IMG/VR virus record: IMGVR_UViG_3300018424_000340
Span: 1 to 20,371 of that record
Reading direction: 5' to 3' (one strand)
Length of the DNA: 20,371 nucleotides
From: a virus
The notes under the pieces were generated by a model. The model did not search any database. It had not been told where the DNA came from and saw only the letters and a program-made list of their open reading frames with translations. Both the position numbers and the translations under genes were made by a program. This document shows positions 16,715 through 20,371 of this stretch, piece after piece (positions within the stretch are counted from its first letter, which is position 1; each line of letters opens with the position of its first letter).

Positions 16715-18385
16715 TTATTCCTCCGTTATGTCCCTGTCGGTTTTTGGTGGGGCTGCCGCTAAAGGATCCATGTGTTCGTGTTTATACCAAGGCTCGTGTT
16801 GTGGTATTCTCTTCATTATACTTTCCAATGGTTCATCACTTTGGTATTCTCTTTCAACACCGCCATCTGACCAAGGTAGAGTAATATCTACAACAGCATT
16901 TTGATGTAAACTTAATGGTTCTGCGATCGTTACACTATCGATAGAGCCTTGTTCTGCTATTTCAGCAGGATCACAATTCATCTCAATTTTATCAGCAGTT
17001 TCTCTATGGAAATTCGCACTGCTTATATTTGTACTATTGTCAGATCTAATTCTTGTATTATTCAACGAAAAGGCGTTGATATTTGTTGCTTTGAGTTTAA
17101 CATCATCACCCACAGTTTCTTCTAAGTTCTTAGCAACTGTTCTTCTCTCAGCACCTTTAATCACTGTGCTAACATCTTTCTCTATATTTGTAGTTTTAAA
17201 TCCGCCAACCAGCGTTGTTAAATTACCTGCGGCATCGACATGTATTCTTCCAACAGCATCAGGTGTAGCGCCTGCGCCATCTGGACTTTCTGTATTACGT
17301 CCTGTTGCTTTAATATTAATATTTCTTTCAGCTTCTAGATTAATGTCTCTACCGGCATGGAAATTAAAATCTTGTTGTGTATGAATACTAATGCTGTCTT
17401 GAGCAAAAATATCTATCTTGCCATCTGATGTTAATTCTATCCAAGCAGTACCTCTACTATTACCAATATAAATCAAATCTTCTGAATTATGTAAAAGGAT
17501 TTGGTGTCCTGTTCTAGTTCTTATTCTAAAACTTTCTCCGAAAGGAATCCTAGCATCACCAGTTTCTCCTTTAGTTGTGTCGGCATATTCAGGAGGTCCT
17601 AAATCTGCTTTGGTTTTTCTTACAAATCTTTCATCGCCATCATCCATAACAAACTGATGACCGCCAACCCTGCTAACAAATACAGGATCAGAAACATTTT
17701 GATTGGTTCCTTGGGGTTTTTTAAGTGCTCCATCTCGTTTGTCTAATGGTCCAGGAGTGCTTATTCCATACACATTAGGAATAGCAGTTCTGCGCATTGT
17801 ACTTCCATGGGTTCCTCTGGTAGGATCGCCAATAAGTCCGCTATCTAATAAAAATCCTGCTAAAGGATGTAGAGGTCTTTTTGCGTTTTCTAAATCTTGG
17901 GTTGATTCTTCTCTAAGCAATCTTGTATTAATTTCAGCTACAGGAAGCGATTTAGTATGCCCATACAGAGTTTGTTCTTCGGGCGATAAGTCAACATTTT
18001 CTGCGGCGGCAATACCGGGAACCATGTGATTAATTCCTGATTCAGGAATAACTCCCATCCAAAACCATTGCTGTGTGTCGTCAACTTGAATTACTATAAC
18101 TTTTGTTCCAATATCAGGAGGAACAAAACTCATACCATAAGACTTTTGTGTATCTTGGAATGCTTTGCCATTGCCGGTATTAACACCAGTGTAAGCAAAA
18201 CTTGTACTACCAAAGAAAGGAGGAGCATAATAAGCAGGAAAAGTCTGTGACGCTTCTCCTCTGGTTGCTGCATTTCTTCCTTCTAGTTGTACAAAAAGTG
18301 TACCCATGCCAGTTTTAATATCATGACCCACTACCCTCGCTACGCGAGCACCTGATGATTGTATCTTTGATAGTGTTGCTGTCAT
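16715..18385 (-). CDS. 5: Baseplate central spike gp5-like, without lysozyme domain
   Basis: Gp5 forms the trimeric needle under the baseplate hub that punctures the outer membrane. The 556-residue protein has an N-terminal OB-fold domain (about 12-125), seen as ARVARVVGHDIKTGMGTLFV and FVPPDIGTKVIVIQVDDTQQ followed by WFWMGVI. The C-terminal half has VgrG/gp5-type beta-helix repeats, such as GKIDIFAQDSISIHT, QQDFNFHAGRDINLEAE, NINIKATG and VSTVIKGAERRTVAKN. T4 gp5 (575 residues) has a T4-lysozyme domain between these parts. Here the middle (about 130-260) shows no lysozyme-like sequence and carries GLIGDPTRGTHGSTMRR and GGHQFVMDDGDE instead. The tail ends HEPWYKHEHMDPLAAAP. The start overlaps the upstream stop as ATGA, with AAGG nine bases before it. 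Identification is good; lysozyme absence is by eye. Confidence -1.
   Translation of the reverse strand: MTATLSKIQSSGARVARVVGHDIKTGMGTLFVQLEGRNAATRGEASQTFPAYYAPPFFGSTSFAYTGVNTGNGKAFQDTQKSYGMSFVPPDIGTKVIVIQVDDTQQWFWMGVIPESGINHMVPGIAAAENVDLSPEEQTLYGHTKSLPVAEINTRLLREESTQDLENAKRPLHPLAGFLLDSGLIGDPTRGTHGSTMRRTAIPNVYGISTPGPLDKRDGALKKPQGTNQNVSDPVFVSRVGGHQFVMDDGDERFVRKTKADLGPPEYADTTKGETGDARIPFGESFRIRTRTGHQILLHNSEDLIYIGNSRGTAWIELTSDGKIDIFAQDSISIHTQQDFNFHAGRDINLEAERNINIKATGRNTESPDGAGATPDAVGRIHVDAAGNLTTLVGGFKTTNIEKDVSTVIKGAERRTVAKNLEETVGDDVKLKATNINAFSLNNTRIRSDNSTNISSANFHRETADKIEMNCDPAEIAEQGSIDSVTIAEPLSLHQNAVVDITLPWSDGGVEREYQSDEPLESIMKRIPQHEPWYKHEHMDPLAAAPPKTDRDITEE
16720..16724 (-). promoter_or_regulatory. 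Strong ribosome-binding site of gp25 inside the gp5 coding end
   Basis: GGAGG on the minus strand sits six bases before the gp25 ATG and overlaps the last codons of gp5. It is the strongest Shine-Dalgarno match among the genes here. It supports coupled translation and the chosen start. Confidence -1.
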
Positions 18386-20371
18386 CTTATATTACCTTGT
18401 CCCATGTTTGCGTTTGGCTTGCCTGGTGGTTCTGGAGTTTTAGGAATAATATTATCACCATTCACCCTTCCTTCTGTTATATCAGCATAAAGTATAGGAT
18501 TAATATCCTGTGCTTGTGCTTGAGCTTGTTGATTTTCAACAGTTTGATCTGGATCTATAGAAAAGTCTTTTGCCATAGATAGTGTTTGCTTGAAAACACC
18601 TCCGGTAAACTCATTCTTAACAATGTAAACTCTATAGATTCCACTGTAAGGATGATCTTTAAATCCATTATCTTTTACTATAGATAAACTTGATCCATTA
18701 TAAGGATAATCTTCGATGGTTCTAAATCTTACAAAAACTCTTACATCTTCGCCTTTCCATCTCATTTCGTCAGAGCTAGGTTCAAGTTGATTTCCTAGTC
18801 CAGCCATCGGTAACCAATATGTGTCACCTAGAATTGTTAACTCCAACCTTAATTGTACCATTACATCGTATGAATTTCCATCTGTTCCGGTAACATGTTT
18901 GTTAATCCATCTAGCAACTTCAATTTCAGTTGTTGTTACTCCGGTACCACCTGCTATGCTAATATGTCCAGCAGGTTTGGTAACAACATTACCTATAGAT
19001 AATTCCTGCATTGCTGTAAGACTTCGTTGATTTACATCTTCATTTTCGGCTATTGTGTCATTGCTTCTAATTTTTTTCAATGACTCTTCAGCAGTTTTTG
19101 ACCATGCCTGCGGTTGTCCAGCAATGTAAAACATGTTATTAAAATTCATATCAAAATTAAGAACATCGTCATTTTGACCAGTGTACAAGTATGAATAAAC
19201 TTTGTTTATTGTTGCTTTAACTGCAGGAGTATCTTCAAGTACCACACCAGGTTGTTTTAAACGGTCTAATCTTGTCCAAAACGGTTTGATGGTGATATCA
19301 AATTTTAACGGAATCCTTCCATCAATGAGATCATGTTTGACATTTTCGCCATCAACTTGATGTCGTGTTTGTCCCACAATCATCCACCAAAGAGCATATC
19401 CGTCTTTATTAACCGTCTCAAAACTTTCTTTGGCAAATTCTGTATGACACATTAGGTCATTAAGAACTGTGTATACATCTGTTTTAGCATTAGTTGAAGA
19501 ATTGTAAACAAACGAGGTGGTTCCAGCCTGGTCATTAATTATTCTAGCATTAGTATCAGACGTTCCTATCGGAGATTTATCTACATTAGCGGTTGAATCA
19601 GGGAATCGATCACCATAATCAACAAGGCTTGATTTAAATGTTTTGTGTCTTTCATAGTCATCTAGAGAATCTAAAAATTTAATTTCTTTATAAAATTTGT
19701 CTAAAGGAGCGCCACGTTCTCTGGTTCGGGCGTCGAAAAGACCATCCTCATTCTGAACGTCAAGAACGAATTCATCAGGAATTTGTCTTAATTTTTCAGC
19801 AACTCTATTGGCTTCTCTATCGTTCAAGTATTTTTCAAAATTCTTAACAGTTTCACGAAGGTTTGCTCCCATAGGAAATACGCAGGTATTTTCAAGTTGT
19901 TTGATCGTATCGTCTGTTAAAACACTTGTACCAAAATCTAAATAGTGTACAATATAAGTACTTCCAGATTCGTTTGCTTTAAATTCAATATTCTGTAATC
20001 TAATAGGAAACACCCTACTAGCATCTTTAATTTCTTGTTGTATTCCATTTTTATAACCAAAAAAGTCAATCCGTATAACAAAAGGACAATGATCATTAAA
20101 ATGTTGAAATCCTGCGTTGATAGCACTAGCCAGTAAAGATTCAAGAAACAGTCCTAAACTGTATGGTTCATAAACTTCAAACGAGCCTCCAGCAACACCT
20201 TCGAATCCTGTGCCATTGCCTGGTTGCATTATTTTAAGAATAAAATTATCAACAAAATATTCAGGCACACCCGATGCTGTTACCACACGCTTGCCTATGT
20301 TATTTTTATTATTCAGGCTTGTTTCGGTATTTTGTGATGATCCTGTATAACCACTTTCGCCAAATACAATA
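18382..20371 (-). CDS. Putative baseplate hub protein (gp27 position), 5' end outside window
   Basis: At least 662 residues are in the window and the frame has no stop up to the right edge. A GTG at 20286 could serve as a start, but 28 more in-frame residues lie upstream (including VFGESGYTGSSQNTETSL), so the true start is probably outside. In T4 the gp27 hub (391 residues) joins gp5 to the tail tube; this gene directly precedes gp5 and overlaps it by ATGA. Seen motifs: FGYKNGIQQEI and FPIRLQNIEFKANESGSTY early, DVYTVLNDLMCHTEF and RIPLKFDITIKPFW in the middle, YLYTGQNDDVLNFDMNFNNM, then IYRVYIVKNEFTGGVFKQT near the C-terminus. The last resembles the closing strand pair of phage hub proteins. 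A QAQAQAQ run and a Pro-rich tail follow. Structural role is likely; hub identity is moderate inference. Confidence -1.
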   Translation of the reverse strand, partial: IVFGESGYTGSSQNTETSLNNKNNIGKRVVTASGVPEYFVDNFILKIMQPGNGTGFEGVAGGSFEVYEPYSLGLFLESLLASAINAGFQHFNDHCPFVIRIDFFGYKNGIQQEIKDASRVFPIRLQNIEFKANESGSTYIVHYLDFGTSVLTDDTIKQLENTCVFPMGANLRETVKNFEKYLNDREANRVAEKLRQIPDEFVLDVQNEDGLFDARTRERGAPLDKFYKEIKFLDSLDDYERHKTFKSSLVDYGDRFPDSTANVDKSPIGTSDTNARIINDQAGTTSFVYNSSTNAKTDVYTVLNDLMCHTEFAKESFETVNKDGYALWWMIVGQTRHQVDGENVKHDLIDGRIPLKFDITIKPFWTRLDRLKQPGVVLEDTPAVKATINKVYSYLYTGQNDDVLNFDMNFNNMFYIAGQPQAWSKTAEESLKKIRSNDTIAENEDVNQRSLTAMQELSIGNVVTKPAGHISIAGGTGVTTTEIEVARWINKHVTGTDGNSYDVMVQLRLELTILGDTYWLPMAGLGNQLEPSSDEMRWKGEDVRVFVRFRTIEDYPYNGSSLSIVKDNGFKDHPYSGIYRVYIVKNEFTGGVFKQTLSMAKDFSIDPDQTVENQQAQAQAQDINPILYADITEGRVNGDNIIPKTPEPPGKPNANMGQGNIR

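Noticed and set aside
17037-18029. Plus-strand frames of 115 and 108 codons
   Set aside because: Antisense shadows of the gp5 gene.
1-20371. CRISPR arrays, tRNA genes, insertion sequences, attachment sites
   Set aside because: None seen: no regularly spaced direct repeats, cloverleaf, transposase frame or terminal repeats. Coding content is continuous.

Overview
The window is part of the tail/baseplate gene cluster of a T4-like (Straboviridae/Kyanoviridae-type) contractile-tailed phage. All recognisable genes lie on the minus strand, so transcription runs from right to left. The DNA is visibly AT-rich and almost entirely coding. The only gap over 10 bases between genes is the 56 bp at 16214-16269. 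Gene order and sequence character resemble marine T4-like phages of picocyanobacteria or SAR11. The host cannot be fixed from this window.

Layout in transcription order. (1) 20371-18382: a structural protein open at the right edge, at the place expected for a baseplate hub (gp27-like) partner of gp5. (2) 18385-16715: gp5-like central spike with an N-terminal OB fold and a C-terminal beta-helix, but no visible lysozyme domain. (3) 16713-16270: gp25-like wedge/sheath-initiator protein. (4) 16213-12701: gp6-like wedge protein of 1170 residues, far larger than T4 gp6, with a calcium-loop motif in its extra region. (5) 12701 to the left edge: one uninterrupted reading frame of at least 4233 codons with no stop inside the window. 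The genes are tightly coupled: ATGA overlap (hub/gp5), one-base gap with the gp25 ribosome site inside the end of gp5, and TAATG overlap (gp6/giant). The only likely internal control point is the gap before gp6, which holds a T4-late-type TAAATA box.

The most unusual content is the giant protein. Read by hand, residues about 2071-3104 contain seven FG-GAP (integrin-alpha-type) beta-propeller blades. Several blades are inflated by inserted modules: six scattered copies of a motif like carbohydrate-binding module family 5/12, and an insertion of about 415 residues that splits blade 3 between its FG and GAP strands and carries three copies of a GSGY/GD/GT module. Two further arrays of GxGY-type beta repeats lie nearer the C-terminus. 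By position it takes the place of T4 gp7 and later wedge genes. A role as a giant baseplate/tail-periphery protein that may contact the cell surface is inference.
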